NCBI RefSeq assembly: GCF_002288925.2
Contig: NW_022097999.1
Location: forward strand, 16,299,285 to 16,363,284
DNA: 64,000 bases
Origin: Delphinapterus leucas
Taxonomy: Eukaryota; Chordata; Mammalia; Artiodactyla; Monodontidae
Direction: 5' to 3'
Part shown: piece by piece, positions 45,865-58,379 of the stretch
How positions within the stretch are numbered: the first letter of the stretch is position 1
Layout of the letters: each line of letters opens with the position of its first letter
The notes under the pieces: generated by a model
Database searches by the model: none
What the model saw: the letters and a program-made list of their open reading frames with translations, nothing else
Told to the model about the DNA's origin: nothing
Position numbers and translations under genes: made by a program

Positions 45865-47790
45865 GAGACTTCCATCTTCAGCCATTATGGAATAATTAGT
45901 ACCAGACTAGTTCTCCTGCTATAAGAAAAATAAAACTGAAAGTGTTCACACTTTAGATGACAATCAGAGGAGGAATGTAATCACTGAGAAAAGGAAAACA
46001 CATGATGTCAGCCCCATAATCACCTTCAGCTTCCTGTCTAGAAGTACCTTCTGGACTATGGTGCAGGAAGGGGTAACTTAAGCAAAGCACAATGATCTCA
46101 CTGATCTGATGGGATAATGATTTGAGTTCAGGTTTGCTTAGGTGGTTAAAATTTGTGTGCTGGGTATCAGAGAGAAAGGGTCTGTATATAGAGAGATAAC
46201 TCTAAAATATGCATAGGAGTCTCCTTGAATCTTTCACTGAACACTAAATTATGCATGCACAGAAAAAGACTCTGTGAGCCATGGTAGAGGATAATTATTG
46301 AGAAACTGTGAGCTGTGCAAAGATTCCAGATATTGCATAGGGTTTGGAGACATTGGAGGTCTGACAAGTCAGAATAGAAATACCTCACTGAACATACTGG
46401 GCATTCCTTTGAGATTTCAGAAGGGCAGAGACTTAGGAGTAGGTCTATTTTAGCTATAGAATAAGAATTACTCTATACTCTCCCTAAAAACATTAAAAAC
46501 AAGTCTCAAAAGGATCAAGCTAATCTGTGAGTAAATTTACCACCTGACAGAACAAAAGTCAACACTCTTCAAAGGAAGACAAATAAACCACATACAACAA
46601 TGTAAAATCCACAATTTCTAGCATACAGTGAAAAAAATCACTAGCTATGTAAGGAAATAGAAAAATGTGACCTATAACCAAGGGGAAAAAACAGTCAAAA
46701 GAAACAGACCCAGAAATACAGATAATGGAATTAATAGATAAGAACTTTAAAACATATTAAGAACTTTAAGTAAAAACTAGACATAATAGGTGGACAGATG
46801 AAATTTCCATATAGAAATAGAAACTATAAAAAGAACCAAATGGAAATTCTAAAAGTAAAAATTATGATATAAGAAATTAAAATTTTACTGAATGGCTTAA
46901 ACAGCAGATTGGACATGGCAGAAGAAGAGATCAAAGTACTTGGAGCACAGAAAGTAGAAAGACTGAAAAAAATGAATAGATCCCAGGGATCTGAGGGACA
47001 ATATAAAATGGTCTAATACAGGTGTAACTGGAGTCCTAGTAGGAAAGGAAAGAGAAATTGAGTCACAGAAAGTGTTTGAAGACCTGATGACCAAGTTTTC
47101 CCCCTTATTTGATGAAAAATATTAACCAACAGACCCCAGAAACTCAGCCAATCTCAAGAAGCAAAAATATAAGCAAAACCACACCTAGACACATTGTAGT
47201 TATATTGCTGAGACAAAAATAAATTTAAAAAAATTAAATAGCCAAGCAATCACATACAGAGGAATAAAATTTTAAATACTGATTTCTCATCAGAAATAAT
47301 GAAAGCCAGAAGACAATGGAATAACCTCTTTAAAATGCTGAAAGAAAAAAAAGAAAAACTTGCCAATTGAGAATTCTGTCTCCTTCAAAAAGCGAAGGCA
47401 AAATAAAGCCTTTTTTTAGATAAACAAAAAGTGAGATAATTCACCACTAGCAGACATGCACTATAAGAAATATTAAAGGACGTCCTTTGAGCTGAAGGAA
47501 AATTTCACAAAGGAGTGAAGAGCATCCTTATATATGTGGGTAACCATAATAATTTTTATTTTCTAATTTTATGATTTCCTTAAAAGTGATTGTGTAAAAG
47601 TATGGTTTATAATATATTCAGAAGTAAAATATATGGAAATGTCACATTGTAAGATTCTTATATATGAAGTGGCATCAGATTAATTCATAAAAGGTTATGA
47701 TAAGCTAAGAATGCAAATAATACTTCCTAGACCAACCAGAAAAAATAAAAACCAAATAGGTATGGTTAAAAGCTAATTTAACCATAAATT
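45865..47790 (+). mobile_element. HAL1-like half-L1 element
   Basis: A diverged element with ORF1-like content: 'gcagattggacatggcagaa' (coiled-coil region) at about 46,903 and 'gaaagccagaagacaatgga' at about 47,302, then a HAL1-type 3' region. No intact ORF1 survives. HAL1 lacks the reverse transcriptase. The 5' part (45,865-46,490) is assigned less surely. Confidence 0.7.
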
Positions 47791-47794
47791 AGGA

Positions 47795-48005
47795 GGGGCT
47801 TCCCTGGTGGCGCAGTGGTTGAGAGTCCGCCTGCCGATGCAGGGGACACGCGTTTGTGCCCTGGTCCGGGAAGATCCCACATGCCGCGGAGCGGCTGGGC
47901 CCGTGAGACATGGCCACTGGGCCTGCGTGTCCGGAGCCTGTGCTCCGCAACGGGAGAGGCCACAGCAGTGAGAGGCCTGCGTACCGCAAAAAAAAAGAAA
48001 AAAGA
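47795..48005 (+). mobile_element. CHR-type SINE
   Basis: Well-preserved copy of the form with 'gggcttccctggtggcgcag' head, 'ccgcggagcggctgggcccg' middle and an A tail. It lies between HAL1 and an L1 fragment. Confidence 0.95.
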
Positions 48006-48009
48006 AAAT

Positions 48010-48440
48010 TATAACTAATATCTCTCATGAACATAGACAAAAATATTTAACAGAATATTAGCAAACCAATCTAATGATACATAAAAATGATAATATATCA
48101 TGACCAAGTAGAGTTTATTCCAGGAGTGCAATATTGGTTTAATATTTGAAAATCAGTGTAATTCATCACATTTACAAAATAAAAGAGAACAGTGACACGA
48201 TCATGTCAACATATGTAGAAAAAGAACTTAAAATGACCATTCATGAAAAAAAAAACCCACCAGTTTTAGTGAACTAGGAATGAAGGGAACTTATTTAACC
48301 TGATAAAGATCATTTATGAAAAACCTACAACTAACTTCCTCCACCCCATTAAGTTCAGGGACAAGGCGAGACTGTCTGCTTTCACCGTTTTTCAACATCC
48401 TACTGAATGTCCTAGTCAGGGCAACAAAGAAAAATAAAAA
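48010..48440 (+). mobile_element. L1 ORF2 reverse-transcriptase fragment
   Basis: Degenerate RT region: 'agcaaaccaatctaatgata', 'gaccaagtagagtttattcc', and 'tgtcctagtcagggcaacaa'. Many stops. Confidence 0.75.
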
Positions 48441-48482
48441 AAGAAACAAAATCCATAGTGTTTAGAGAGGGGAAAAAAAAAA

Positions 48483-48800
48483 GGACTTCCGTGGTGGCAC
48501 AGTGGTTAAGAATCCGCCTGCCAATGCAGGGGACACGGGTCCAAGCCCTGGTTCGGGAAGATCCCACATGCCGGAGCAACTAAGCCCGTGTGCCACAACT
48601 ACTGAGCCTGTGCTCTAGAGCCCACGAGCCACAACTACTGAAGCCCGTGGGTCTAGAGCCCGTGCTCCGCAACAAGAGAAGCCCCCACAATGAGAAGCCT
48701 GCACGCAGCAACAGAGTAGCCCCTGGTGTCCGCAACTAGAGAAAGCCCGCGCGCGCAGCAACGAAGACCCAACGCAGCCAAAAATAAATAATTTTTTTAA
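48483..48800 (+). mobile_element. Long CHR-type SINE
   Basis: Long form with repeated 'gccacaactactgaagccc' units and ending 'cccaacgcagccaaaaata'. Confidence 0.94.
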
Positions 48801-48804
48801 AAAG

Positions 48805-49355
48805 GAAGAAGAAGCAAAACTGTTTTTAATTCATGGATGTACTAGAAACAAGGATCAGGCCTACTCATATTTTTGACCATGTCACCAGTCACCAAACCAT
48901 ATAACCGTTTAGACAACTGCCAGGAAGTCCTCCTAATATTCTGGGCCTGACCTTTCAGGATTTATGTCAAAACAAAGGCAACCGAACACTGCTATGAAGG
49001 GACTGTTTTCTGTAATGGAAAGAACTGTGGGAGAGAAGTGCTCTATTGCTGGATTTACCAGTAAGAAACAGTATGACTTTGATCAATTTACCTCATCTCT
49101 GCCTCTATATCTTCATCTGTATAAAATGGGAAAGTTAATCATTTCCAAACCTAAGACTCCAATTTTGGTCCTCAATAGGCAAATATTTGTTCATTAATCT
49201 TCTAGCCCTAGAGAAAATGAGGGTAGCCAGAGCCATGCTCCATCCCAGTTTCCTGAGAGCACCGAGAGCCTTAGACTCCGTGAGCTGTACCACAAAAATA
49301 TACCAAAGACACATCCGCTTCTCACCATCTCCCACTGTCATCTCTCACGTGCACT
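48805..49355. other. Mostly unassigned DNA
   Basis: 'tcatctctgcctctatatc' and 'ctgtataaaatgggaaagtt' near 49,093-49,137 suggest a MIR fragment. The 77-codon plus frame crosses it. Confidence 0.4.
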
Positions 49356-49359
49356 AGCT

Positions 49360-49491
49360 TTTTTTTTTTTTTTTTCTTTTTTGGCCTCACCACACGGCTT
49401 GTGGGATCTTAATTCCCCAACCAGGGATTGAACCTGGGCCCTTGGCAGCGAGAGCGCAGAGTCCTGACCACTGGACCGCCAGGGAATTTCC
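49360..49491 (-). mobile_element. Short CHR-type SINE
   Basis: Poly-T, 'gggatcttaattccccaacc', then 'ggaccgccagggaatttccc'. Confidence 0.92.
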
Positions 49492-49658
49492 CTGCAATAG
49501 CCTTTTAATTGGTCTTCCTGTTTACATTTTGCCTTCCTTCAATCCATCCTCCACCAGTAGCCAAAGAGATATTTTTAAGAATAAGTCAGAGCATATGTCT
49601 TCTGCTTCAATCCCTCCAATGGATTTCTCATTGATCTTGGAATTAAACCCCAATTCTT

Positions 49659-49862
49659 TTTTTTTTTTTTTTGGTACGCAGGCCTCTCACTGTTGTGGCC
49701 TCTCCCGTTGCGGAGCACAGGCTCCGGACGCGCAGGCCCAGCGGCCATGGCTCACGGGCCCAGCCGCTCCGCGGCATGTGGGATCTTCCTGGACCGGGGC
49801 ACGAACCCGTGTCCCCTGCATCGGCAGGCGGACTCTCAACCACTGTGCCACCAGGGAAGCCC
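49659..49862 (-). mobile_element. CHR-type SINE, young-looking
   Basis: Near-complete antisense copy with a perfect 14-bp duplication AAACCCCAATTCTT (49,645-49,658 and 49,863-49,876). The open frames on both strands, up to 148 codons, are SINE-derived. Confidence 0.97.
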
Positions 49863-49879
49863 AAACCCCAATTCTTGAC

Positions 49880-50312
49880 TGGGGCTAATCAGGCCTAAAC
49901 GACGTGGCTCCTGATTACTTTTCGGACTTCACCTTTTAGGCCTTGTGTCACCTTGTTCACTACTCTCCAGTTACCCTGGCCTTCCTGTCCCGTAAGGATG
50001 CCAATCCAGTCTCTGCCTAATGGCCTTAGTCTTTACTTGGACACCCTCTTCCCAGATCTGGACATGGCTGATTCTTTCTCTTTATCCAGGTCTCAGAGAG
50101 GCCTCTTTCTACCACCCTGTCTAAAGTAGACACATCCTCTGCCTTACTTTGTAAAGACGCTCTTTCACTTTAGCCATTTTCATTTTCTTCATTCCTTAGT
50201 GCAATGGGTAATTTTCCTACTTATGCATTGTCTGCTTCCTTCACCAGACTTTCTCTCTCTTGTTCACAGCTGTTGGCCTTTGTCTGGAGCAGTGTGTGGC
50301 ATGGATTAGACA
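49880..50312. other. No recognised feature
   Basis: No supported gene. Confidence 0.4.
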
Positions 50313-50327
50313 CTCAAGATACCTTTT

Positions 50328-50448
50328 TTTTGGGGTGGGGGCTACGTCGTACAGCATGCGGGATCTTAGCTCCCCAACAAGGTATCTAACCTGCGCCCCC
50401 CCGCAGTGGAAGCGGGAAGTCTTAACGACTGGACCGCCAGGGAAGTCC
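50328..50448 (-). mobile_element. Short CHR-type SINE
   Basis: Antisense; CTCAAGATACCTTTT at 50,313-50,327 and CTCAATATACCTTTT at 50,449-50,463 form a 15-bp duplication with one mismatch. Confidence 0.94.
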
Positions 50449-51054
50449 CTCAATATACCTTTTCGAATGAATGAATGAGCTCCACCCTATCAGACTATAT
50501 ATCTGGCTTGAGTGGCCACTGAACCAGCCCCCCTCTCCGTCAGCCTAGACTTGTCCACAGATCCCAGTCTACCTCTTAAAGCAAGTAAATGCAAATGCAT
50601 TATGCATGATATATTTATTAAGCATCACGTAACTCCTTGCTCTGTGGATACAAAGAATAAGGCAAGACTTCTACTCAGCAGGACTCACAATCAAATAATG
50701 ATGGAGATAGACCGATAATGATAACTAGAATTAGAATATTATAATATTTTAATAATTATTAGAATTATAATTTTAATACCTAAAATTTCCAGTGTTCAAA
50801 GTACTTTCCTATGAATTATATCATTCAATACCAAGAGAATAGCCATCTTTTTCTGTCATTATTTTCAACCAGAAAGAAGTCAGACAAAGGAAAGACAACA
50901 GAAGTACCCGGACACAGTGGAAAGAACATGGGATTTGGAATTCTCCAGAAGACCTAAACTCATCACTTTAAAAATAACAATAATGGTGATAATAATAATA
51001 ACCACTATTTACTAAGAACCTACTATGAATCCAAGCAGGACTAAGTTATGCCGT

Positions 51055-51235
51055 GTAGTTAACTCAGAGTCAATGTATACTAGGTGACTCTGGGACAGTA
51101 ACTGACCCTCTTTAAACCTCAGTTTCTTGTCCCTAAAATGGCGAAAATTTACTGCATGGTTGTTGTTGGATTTTGAAATAATATACAAGGGGTAGTTGGT
51201 ATATGAGAGGCACTTAAAATATTAACTATTATTTT
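51055..51235 (+). repeat. MIR
   Basis: 'tgactctgggacagtaact', 'cctcagtttcttgtcccta' and 'gagaggcacttaaaatatta'. The 5' part may begin near 50,900. Confidence 0.75.
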
Positions 51236-51249
51236 TAATAATTACCTCA

Positions 51250-52360
51250 AATCAAATAATTTAGAGGAATCTGTTGGCCACAAAGGCAAGTGGTGACCAC
51301 AGCCCAGCTGTCACTTGATCCTGACCAGAGCTATTTTGATCACTGGGGAATCTGTATCCTTCCTAGGCCAGAATCAGTGAGGCTCCATACCCACTCTGGG
51401 AGTCTGCAGTTCTGAAGGATTAAGACAAAACAAAATAAACCACTAACAACTCAAACATAAATTTTACACAGTAAATTCTTAATTGCAATATGTTATTGCC
51501 TTATTACACAAATTAATGTCTCTGAGTTGCCACAAAACTGGCCCTAAGCAAGAACTCATCTACCACTCCGGAAGTGGGGGAAGGGAAGGCTCCATAAAAG
51601 AAGTGTCATTTGAGCTGGATGGAGAAGGATGGGTAAAATTTGCCTGTAGGGCAATGAGATTTCAGCTATGGGATGAGTAACTCAGAAACACAGGATAACA
51701 CAAAATATTTGGGATCCCATCTACATATTTTTAAAATAGGATTACCTTTGTGGCCCTGTTTTCTTTGTTGCTGCTCTTTTAAAAAAAATGATATTAAAAT
51801 AACTATGTTCCCTGAGCAATTCAATATCAAAGTTTTTGGTTGGAGTTACTTTACGTGTCAGGAAGAAGACAAGCTGGATTCATGGTCGGATGGACTACAG
51901 GTCAAATAGGCAGTTAGCATACAGATAACAGAAAATCAAATATACTGGGTTTGAGGAAGGACCAAATTTCAAACTCTTGGGACACTGGACTTTCCTAATG
52001 AATTTCAAAGAAAATGTGCTCATTGTCTGCCAAGTGGCAATCTCTGAGGTACTATAAGAAGGTCCACAGGAGGAAAAACATCATGTTCCTCTAGAAGACC
52101 TTATATATTCTCCAGGCATCATTTTATCCATGAGAGATTGAAGAGCAGGTGCACACATCAGTGTGTTCATGCAGGTCCACGCACACATTCCACTGGTAGA
52201 TATAGCAATGAGGTGAAAATACCATTTTTTGGTGGCACTAGTTAAAAGATGCCCAAGAACAAAATTTTCCAAAGATCTCCCCTGCTGTTCATGGTTCACC
52301 CCAGAGCATCTTGTAACATCTTTCACGAAGAGGAACTCTCCCGTAATGAGCCCTTACCAT
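51250..52360. other. No recognised feature
   Basis: Open frames of 65-81 codons show no motif I recognise. Confidence 0.4.
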
Positions 52361-52364
52361 ATCC

Positions 52365-52490
52365 TAGTACTATATATAACAATGACAGGGAGGCAATATT
52401 ATCTCCACTTTGCATATGAGGAAACTGAGGTTCAGTCCGCTCCGCTTGTCAGTGTCAGAGCCAGAATTTCAACCCAAATCTTTTGTCTTC
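52365..52490 (-). repeat. MIR
   Basis: 'atatgaggaaactgaggttc' in antisense MIR order. Confidence 0.75.
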
Positions 52491-53016
52491 ACTAAGTTTC
52501 CTCCTAAGTTCCTCCTACCTTCTAAGCACTTCCTAAGACTCCTACTGAGCTAGTTGTCTGAAACCCAGGATTGCCTAGAAGACAGATCCTTACACTCTGT
52601 CTGGAGTGTAGAAGACAGGGTTGTCTGCTCACCACCCTACCTTTCATAACAATCATCATTAATCACCAATTATGTGCCAAACATTATGTCAGACGCTGGG
52701 GATTTGAAAATGTGTAAGATATTCCTGGTTTCAAAGATCTCATTATGTAGTAAGGAACTCAGTTTTACACTGGGTCCCTGTGACACCAAATGTGTTTTTT
52801 AAACCCTTTATATCTGAATCAACCTAGCCAAACAATAATGGAGCAATCCAAGTGGATAAAAAGAGAAGAATATAATGAAAAATGAATTCTTTAGGGAAAA
52901 GGGGTAGAAAAACTGTATTCCAAATTTTTCTTTCTAGTAACAACTAGGAAAAATCACCCTCATTTTATCCCTTGCTACCAACCTTGCAGTAAGGAGCAGA
53001 TGAAAATATAAACTAT

Positions 53017-53147
53017 ATGGAAATTCCCTGGCGGTCCAGTGGCAGTGGTTAGGACTCTGCCCTCTCACTGCCAGGGACCTGGATTCGATCCCTGGTAGGG
53101 GAAATAAGATCCTACCAGCTGCACGGCGTGGAAAAAAAGAAAGAAAA
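53017..53147 (+). mobile_element. Short CHR-type SINE
   Basis: Perfect 15-bp duplication GAAAATATAAACTAT (53,002-53,016 and 53,148-53,162). A few extra bases ('agtggcagtgg') lie in the A-box region. Confidence 0.96.
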
Positions 53148-53284
53148 GAAAATATAAACTATGCAACCATAGGTAATGGATTTAACCTTTCTGGATCTGG
53201 TCCCCTTTATGGGACTAATAATTCCTCTTCTGAGTCTATATCAGAGTCACTAATAAAGATCATATCAAAATCTTGCTGATGGAA

Positions 53285-53405
53285 GCCATGTGCTACAACC
53301 CCCTCATTTCACAAATGGGGAAATAGTTCCAGAGAGAGAAAGCGACTTGCTTAAACTGTCAGGCCTATTTAGTGGCAGATCTAGGATTAGAACCCATGCC
53401 TCCTT
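53285..53405 (-). repeat. MIR fragment
   Basis: 'cacaaatggggaaatagttc' and 'aggattagaacccatgcc'. Confidence 0.75.
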
Positions 53406-53564
53406 GTCAGGCTGGGGGTCTCCTTCCTTGACCGAGGGTACAGGGTGTGCAGGAGATTAAATATATACTAAATTATATCCATCATAGCTTACATGTGTAA
53501 AGGTTTTCATTGTTCTAAAAAGGGAATGCATGTACCTTATTCTCATTTTGAGATTTTAAACCTC

Positions 53565-53715
53565 AGAAGGCCCCTATGAGGCAGTAAGGGGAGATACTAT
53601 TATTCCTATTTTACTGATGAGGAAAAGTGAGACTCAGAAGACACAATATTTTCCCAATACCACACAGCATGCAGCAGAGACAGAACATCGATCCAGGTTT
53701 TTAATTCCAATCCAC
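53565..53715 (-). repeat. MIR fragment
   Basis: 'attttactgatgaggaaaag' and 'accacacagcatgcagcaga'. Confidence 0.75.
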
Positions 53716-55169
53716 TACTCATAACTCCTACACATTGAGTTTGGAGCAGGCGGAGAAACAGAATAATACACCAAAAATAAATGCTCTTTGAGGCCTTAGA
53801 AAGCTAACAGGACCTTAGGTATCTGACTTCGTTTGGATATGAGACATTCCTCAATAAAGGGACTTTCCCAGTTAACTGAAGCATACCCATTTACACAGCT
53901 CCCCCTTGCCCCCTTGCCTTTAACTCTCATTTCAACTGCTTTTAATATAAGGCCTTCCAATGTGCTTCACTATTTGGAACAACTTTTCTGAAAAGCAATT
54001 TGGCAATAATTTAGTCTAAGAAGTAGTCAGGAATGTACAAAAATTTAGCTACAAATATATTCATTGCTGCATTACTTACAACCCCCCCCCAGTTTTTTTA
54101 AGTTGAAAATTTTCAACAATAAGGGATTCGTTGAATACATCATGATGCATGCATGTACTGGAGTTCTACTCAGCCATTTAAAATTACGTAGTGGACAGAT
54201 ATTACACGAAAATCTGTTTTCAAAATATTAAGTGAAAAATCCATATATAAGCTTGTTTTTGTAAAACAAAACTATACACAGATGCACACACTAAGATGCT
54301 ATCTCTAAGTGTTAGGATTATGGGTATTTTTTCTTCTTTTTGATTAAGTGTACTTTCTAATATTTTCCCCCCAAAATGCATTGCTCTTTAAATTAAGAAA
54401 ATGTTATTTTCACTTTTAAAAAATGCTTACACCATGCAATTCAATAGTAAAAAAATAAAAAACAATCTGCTTTAAAAATGGGCAGAAGATCTGAACAGAC
54501 ATTTTCCAGAGAAGACATACAGACGGCCAACAGGTACATGAAAAGGTGCTCAACATCACTAATCATCAGGGAAATGCAAATTAAAACCACAGTGAGATAT
54601 CATCTCACACCTGTTAGAATGGTTATTAATAAAAAGACAAGAAATAACAAGTGTTGGCAAGGATGTGGAGAAAAGGGAATGCTTGTGCGCTGTTGGTAGA
54701 ATGTAAATCGTTGCAGCCACTATGGAAAACAGTATGGAGGTTCCTCAAAAAATTAAAAATAGAACTACCATATGATCCAGCAATTCTACTTCTGGGCATT
54801 TATCCAAAGGAAATGAAAAACAATAATGTGAAAAGATCTATGCACCCCCATGTTCACTGCAGTATTATTTACCATAGTCAAGATATGGAAGCAACCTAAG
54901 TGTCTATCTATGGACAAATGGCTAAATATATATATATAATTCAATCATAAAAAGAAGGGAATCTTGCCATTTGGGGCAACATGGATGGACCTAAAGGGTA
55001 CTATGCTAGGGAAATAAGTCATATAAAGAAAGACAAATACTGTATGGTCTCACTTATATGTGGAATCCAAACAACAGCAACAGCTAACTCACAGATACAG
55101 AGATGGGAGGTAGGGTTGGGCAAATTGGGTAAAGGTGGTTAAAAGGCACCAATTACCAGTTATAAAATA

Positions 55170-55385
55170 CAGTTGACCTTGAACAACATGGGTTTAAGCT
55201 GCACTAGGTCCACTTACATGCGGGTTTCTTTCAATACTGAATACTACAGCGCTAAACGATCCGCAGTTGATTGAATCAGTGGATGTGGACCCTTGGATAC
55301 GGAGGGCAGACTGTACAGTCATGTGGATTTTCAACTGTACAAAGGGTCAGCACCCCTAATTCCTGCATCGTTCAAGGGTCAACTG
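55170..55385. mobile_element. MER2-like Tigger-family MITE
   Basis: Inverted ends CAGTTGACCTTGAACAA and TTCAAGGGTCAACTG. Internal 'acgatccgcagttgattgaa' fits MER2. There is no transposase. It sits in the L1 3' UTR right after 'aaata'. Confidence 0.85.
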
Positions 55386-55464
55386 CAAATAAGTCGTGGG
55401 GATGTAATGTACAGTATGGTGGCTATAGTTAATGATATTGTACTGTAGATCTGAAAGTTGCTGA

Positions 55465-55667
55465 ATAAGAACCTACTGTATAACACAGGGAACTCTACTC
55501 AGTGCTCTGTGGTGACTAAATGGGAAGGAAATACAAAAAAGAGGGGATTTTATATATATGTATATGTATAGCTACTTCACTTTGCCGTGCAGCAGAAACT
55601 AACACAACACTGTAAAGCAACTATACTCCAGTAAAAATTAATTAAAAAAAATACCTTTAAAAAAAAA
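55465..55667 (+). mobile_element. Young short L1 end nested in L1
   Basis: 203-bp 3' UTR piece ('tgtataacacagggaactct', 'actatactccagtaaaaatt') with an A-rich tail. A perfect 12-bp duplication GAAAGTTGCTGA flanks it at 55,453-55,464 and 55,668-55,679. Confidence 0.93.
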
Positions 55668-55865
55668 GAAAGTTGCTGAGAGAATAGAACTTAAAAGTTC
55701 TCATCACAAGAAAAAAAATTCCTAACTATGTGGTGATGGGTGTTGACTTATCGTGGTTATCATTTCACAATACATGCATATATCGAATCATGTTGTACAC
55801 CGGAAACTAATATAATGTTATATGTCAATTATAGCTCAGTTTAAAAGATATGTTGACCAGTTAAA

Positions 55866-55889
55866 ATATATATATATATATATATATAC
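55866..55889. repeat. (AT)n microsatellite
   Basis: About 12 AT units just after the old L1. Confidence 0.95.
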
Positions 55890-56240
55890 ATCCTTTTCAT
55901 CTTTAGAGGAACATCACTTCATTTTCCTGATAGCCCAGTCATCAGCATGAACCTGTTACTGCCCAGACAGGAGCTATGCACTCAGGATGTATTGAGATGT
56001 GTAGGGCTTGTTTCCACTACATTACACAGTCTTGGGCCAGTGTGCTCTTTAAGTTCCCATGACTGCATTTTATAGTCTTTCTATTGGTTATCTCAAAATC
56101 AGCTCTTCCGTCCATTGGTTGCCACCAATGCCACCCTTCCCCCAACTTCTAGCCCACAGCTTCTAATCTGAAGTGGGGTGGGAAATTGGATCATCAAAAA
56201 ATGAGAATCATTTATAAAAGAAATGCATGGGAAAGTCATC
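55890..56240. other. No recognised feature
   Basis: Nothing supported. Confidence 0.4.
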
Positions 56241-56254
56241 AAGAAAGTATGTAG

Positions 56255-57133
56255 CAAATCAAAACTACAATGAGATCATCTCACACCGATCAGAATGGCC
56301 ATCATCAAAAAATCTAGAAACAATAAATGCTGGAGAGGGTGTGGAGAAAAGGGAACATTCTTGCATTTCTGGTGGGAATGTAAATTGATAGAGCCACTAT
56401 GGAGAACAGTATGGAGGTTCCTTAAAAAACTAAAAATAGAACTACCATACGACCCAGCAATCCCACTACTGGGCATATACCCTGAGAAAACCATAATTCA
56501 AAAAGAGTCATGCACCACAATGTTCACTGCAGCTCTATTTACAATAGCCAGGAGATGGAAACAACCTAAGTGTCCATCAACAGATGAATGGATAAAGAAG
56601 GTGTGGCACATATATACAATGGAATATTACTCAGCCATAAAAAGAAACGAAATTGAGTTATTTGTAGTGAGGTGGATGGACCTAGAGTCTGTCATTCAGA
56701 GTGAAGTAAGTCAGAAAGAGAAAAACAAATACCGTATGCTAATACATATATATGGAATCTAAGAAAAAAAAAAAGGTCATGAAGAATCTAGGGGTAAGAC
56801 GGAAATAAAGACACAGACCTACTAGAGCATGGACTTGAGGATATGGGGAGGGGGAAGGGTAAGCTGTGACAAAGTGAGAGAGTGGCATGGACATATATAC
56901 ACTACCAAACGTAAAATAGATAGCTAGTGGGAAGTAGCCACATAACACAGGGAGATCAGCTAGGTGGTTTGTGACCACCTAGAGGGGTGGGATAGGGAGG
57001 GTGGGAGGGAGGGAGACGCACGAGGGAAGAGCTATGGGAACATATGTATATGTATAACTGATTCACTTTGTTATAAAGCAGAAACTAACACACCATTGTA
57101 AAGCAATTATACTCCAATAAAGATGTTAATAAA
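56255..57133 (+). mobile_element. 5'-truncated L1 with target-site duplication, ORF2 tail open
   Basis: An 879-bp L1 3' end, the least diverged L1 here. A perfect 14-bp duplication AAGAAAGTATGTAG flanks it (56,241-56,254 and 57,134-57,147). From 56,295 to 56,762 the C-terminal part of ORF2 is open for 155 codons and ends at its natural stop. It lacks the endonuclease and reverse transcriptase and cannot move by itself. Confidence 0.96.
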
Positions 57134-57224
57134 AAGAAAGTATGTAGTACTATGCAAATATTTAAGCTCCAATTATTTTATGCCTTTTATATCATTTTAT
57201 AAATGGATTTACACTTATATGATT

Positions 57225-57380
57225 GATTGCACCTCAGTTTCCTCATTTGGGAAGTGGGTACATTAATGTACCTACCTCATACACTTGTTGTGAAAGTCAA
57301 AGGTGTTATTATTTGTCAGGCACTTAGACCAGAGTCTGGCACATATTGAATCATGAGTAAGTGCTTGTTAAAGAAAAATA
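57225..57380 (+). repeat. MIR
   Basis: 'cacctcagtttcctcatttg' and 'cagagtctggcacatattga'. Confidence 0.8.
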
Positions 57381-57565
57381 AATGAATGATTAGAGTTAAA
57401 TAAGAGCACATGGGCTCAGAATCAGAGCTTGAAGGGCTTTGACATGAATAAAATGCTTGAGTTTTACAGAATGATCTCTGACATCTATGTTCTTTGCTTG
57501 GAAATTTTTCTCGTTTACTTGGTGGTCCTCAGGCCTATTATACCAGGCGGTGCTACACAGCGTGT

Positions 57566-57587
57566 GCACATACACACACACACACAG
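57566..57587. repeat. Short (CA)n
   Basis: About ten CA units. Confidence 0.85.
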
Positions 57588-57744
57588 TGCATACATGGCA
57601 GTACACCCATCGCCCTTCCTCTTCTCTCTCTTCTCTGATTCCCTGAACTGTCATAGTCAAAGATTCACAAAAGGAAGTAATTTAAGATATGATATTATAC
57701 CCAGGACATTTCTAGAGTGAAGCAAAATGTCTCAACACAATAAT

Positions 57745-57945
57745 AACTAAGATAATACATACTGTGCACTGAACATACTCACTGCCATCTGCGCATGGCA
57801 CTTTACGTATATTAAGTCATTTAACTTCGACAGCCATCATCCGAAATGGGGACTACTGAGATTCCCTGTCTATGGATACAGGAAACAGGTCTGCCGAAGC
57901 GAGCTAATTTGCCCAAGGTCATGCAGCAGTACTCACACTGACTCT
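57745..57945 (-). repeat. MIR
   Basis: 'gcactttacgtatattaagt' and 'ttgcccaaggtcatgcagca'. Confidence 0.8.
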
Positions 57946-58164
57946 GAGGCAGTGGTTGGACAGCATTGTTTTCAAGTCATTCTGTTGTTATGTGGGTGCA
58001 TATTATTCTCAGAAGGGAGTAATCCCTAGTAGAATGAGCATTAATTGCTTGGCCTCAAATTAGAAGTCTCTGGTGATCTCAGTTTTGCTTCCCCTCCTTT
58101 GCGTAGAACACTGGTTATCCTAATTTGTTTCAGGAGTTACTGGAGATGAGAGAAACTTTTCCAG

Positions 58165-58375
58165 GGAACCCTGCTTAGTGCTCTGCACTCAGAGGCAAAA
58201 GTCCTGTGTTTAAGTCCTGCCTTCTCATTCTTGCTGCCGGGTGAACACAGAGACCGGATTCAAACTCTTCAAGCATCACTTTCCTTACATTCAAAGTGGA
58301 GACAGTGACAGCTGAGTTTGTTGTGAGGGCCAAATGCACTAATGTTTGAGAAGGTGTCTTGTAAACCTTAATGAC
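58165..58375 (+). repeat. MIR, diverged
   Basis: Starts 'agtgctctgcactcagagg' and has 'gtttaagtcctgccttctc' and 'gttgtgagggccaaatgc'. Confidence 0.6.
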
Positions 58376-58379
58376 CACA

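Larger units (their letters stand above)
54463..55850 (+). mobile_element. Old L1 3' end carrying two later insertions
   Basis: ORF2 tail and 3' UTR of an old L1 ('gggcagaagatctgaacaga', 'taaaaccacagtgagatatc', ending 'gtcaattatagctcagttt'). It is split by a MER2-like DNA transposon (55,170-55,385) and by a younger L1 end (55,465-55,667). ORF2 is broken. Confidence 0.9.

Noticed and set aside
49442..49888. 148-codon plus-strand frame, and similar frames at 6767, 11,577 and 47,789
   Set aside because: They read through CHR SINEs; the same peptide pieces recur at each SINE.
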